NCBI GenBank assembly: GCA_019237175.1
Contig: JAFAHP010000232.1
Span: 1 to 5,388, forward strand
DNA from: Alphaproteobacteria bacterium
GTDB lineage: Bacteria; Pseudomonadota; Alphaproteobacteria; ATCC43930; CGMCC-115725
Direction: 5' to 3'
Length of the DNA: 5,388 bases
The position numbers and the translations under genes are program-made. Under the pieces are notes generated by a model, which worked only from the letters and a program-made list of their open reading frames with translations, did not search any database and was not told the origin of the DNA. Of this stretch, positions 5,341-5,388 are shown piece after piece (the stretch's first letter is position 1; every line of letters begins with the position of its first letter).

Positions 5341-5388
5341 CATAAGGACCTCGTTCTCACTCAAGTGGCAATGGGAACTAAGCGAGCC

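Larger units (their letters stand above)
4803..5388. other. Gene-poor, repeat-bearing intergenic stretch
   Basis: I find no convincing gene in these 586 bases. Open frames here (for example 5004-5345 plus and 5075-5296 minus) run through inverted repeats, have no family resemblance that I recognise, and have no good ribosome site. The stretch holds one weak small-ORF candidate near its start, an AT-richer patch at about 5003-5050, and several GC-rich inverted repeats from 5063 onward. The final 45 bases show nothing that I can name. Confidence 0.6.

Noticed and set aside
5004..5345. 113-residue plus-strand frame in the tail
   Set aside because: It runs straight through the inverted repeats and lacks a ribosome site; its Pro/Gly/Arg content reflects repeat DNA.
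1..5388. CRISPR array, tRNA, rRNA, transposase, toxin-antitoxin or phage genes
   Set aside because: No regularly spaced repeats, cloverleaf-like segments or recognisable mobile or defence proteins were found on either strand.

Overview
The window is GC-rich DNA that reads like an alphaproteobacterial chromosome. The evidence for this is the style of its proteins: an LDHD-like D-lactate dehydrogenase, a Do-family periplasmic protease with an N-terminal export signal, and a small helix-turn-helix protein of a kind I associate with Hyphomicrobiales and Rhodospirillales. The dispersed palindromic elements in the intergenic DNA fit as well. Genus cannot be assigned from the sequence alone.

Layout from left to right: (1) positions 1-1005, plus strand, hold the 3' part of a D-lactate dehydrogenase (cytochrome) gene. 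Its reading frame jumps by one base at about 51-54, inside the highly conserved FAD-domain motif. (2) 1006-1272 is intergenic, with a plausible sigma-70 promoter and a GC-rich inverted repeat. (3) 1273-2325, plus strand, encodes an uncharacterised 350-residue protein: an N-terminal helix-turn-helix, a long proline-rich linker and a helical C-terminus. (4) 2326-2418 separates two convergent genes and holds two perfect hairpins. (5) 2419-4008, minus strand, encodes a complete DegP/HtrA-type serine protease with two PDZ domains. (6) 4009-4250 is a divergent intergenic region with a perfect 14-bp palindrome. (7) 4251-4802, plus strand, encodes a carboxymuconolactone decarboxylase-like (AhpD-fold) protein without the peroxidase CxxC pair. 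(8) 4803-5388 has no convincing gene. It holds one weak small-ORF candidate and a cluster of inverted repeats that resemble dispersed intergenic elements.

The genes do not form one obvious pathway. The dehydrogenase feeds electrons from D-lactate or related 2-hydroxy acids into respiration. The protease handles envelope protein quality. The CMD-like protein is of unknown substrate, and the HTH protein is probably a regulator with unknown targets. I see no defence system, mobile element with a transposase, CRISPR array, tRNA or rRNA. The most noteworthy points are the frameshift in the dehydrogenase, the uncharacterised HTH/linker/helix protein, the palindrome between the divergent genes, and the repeat-rich tail.
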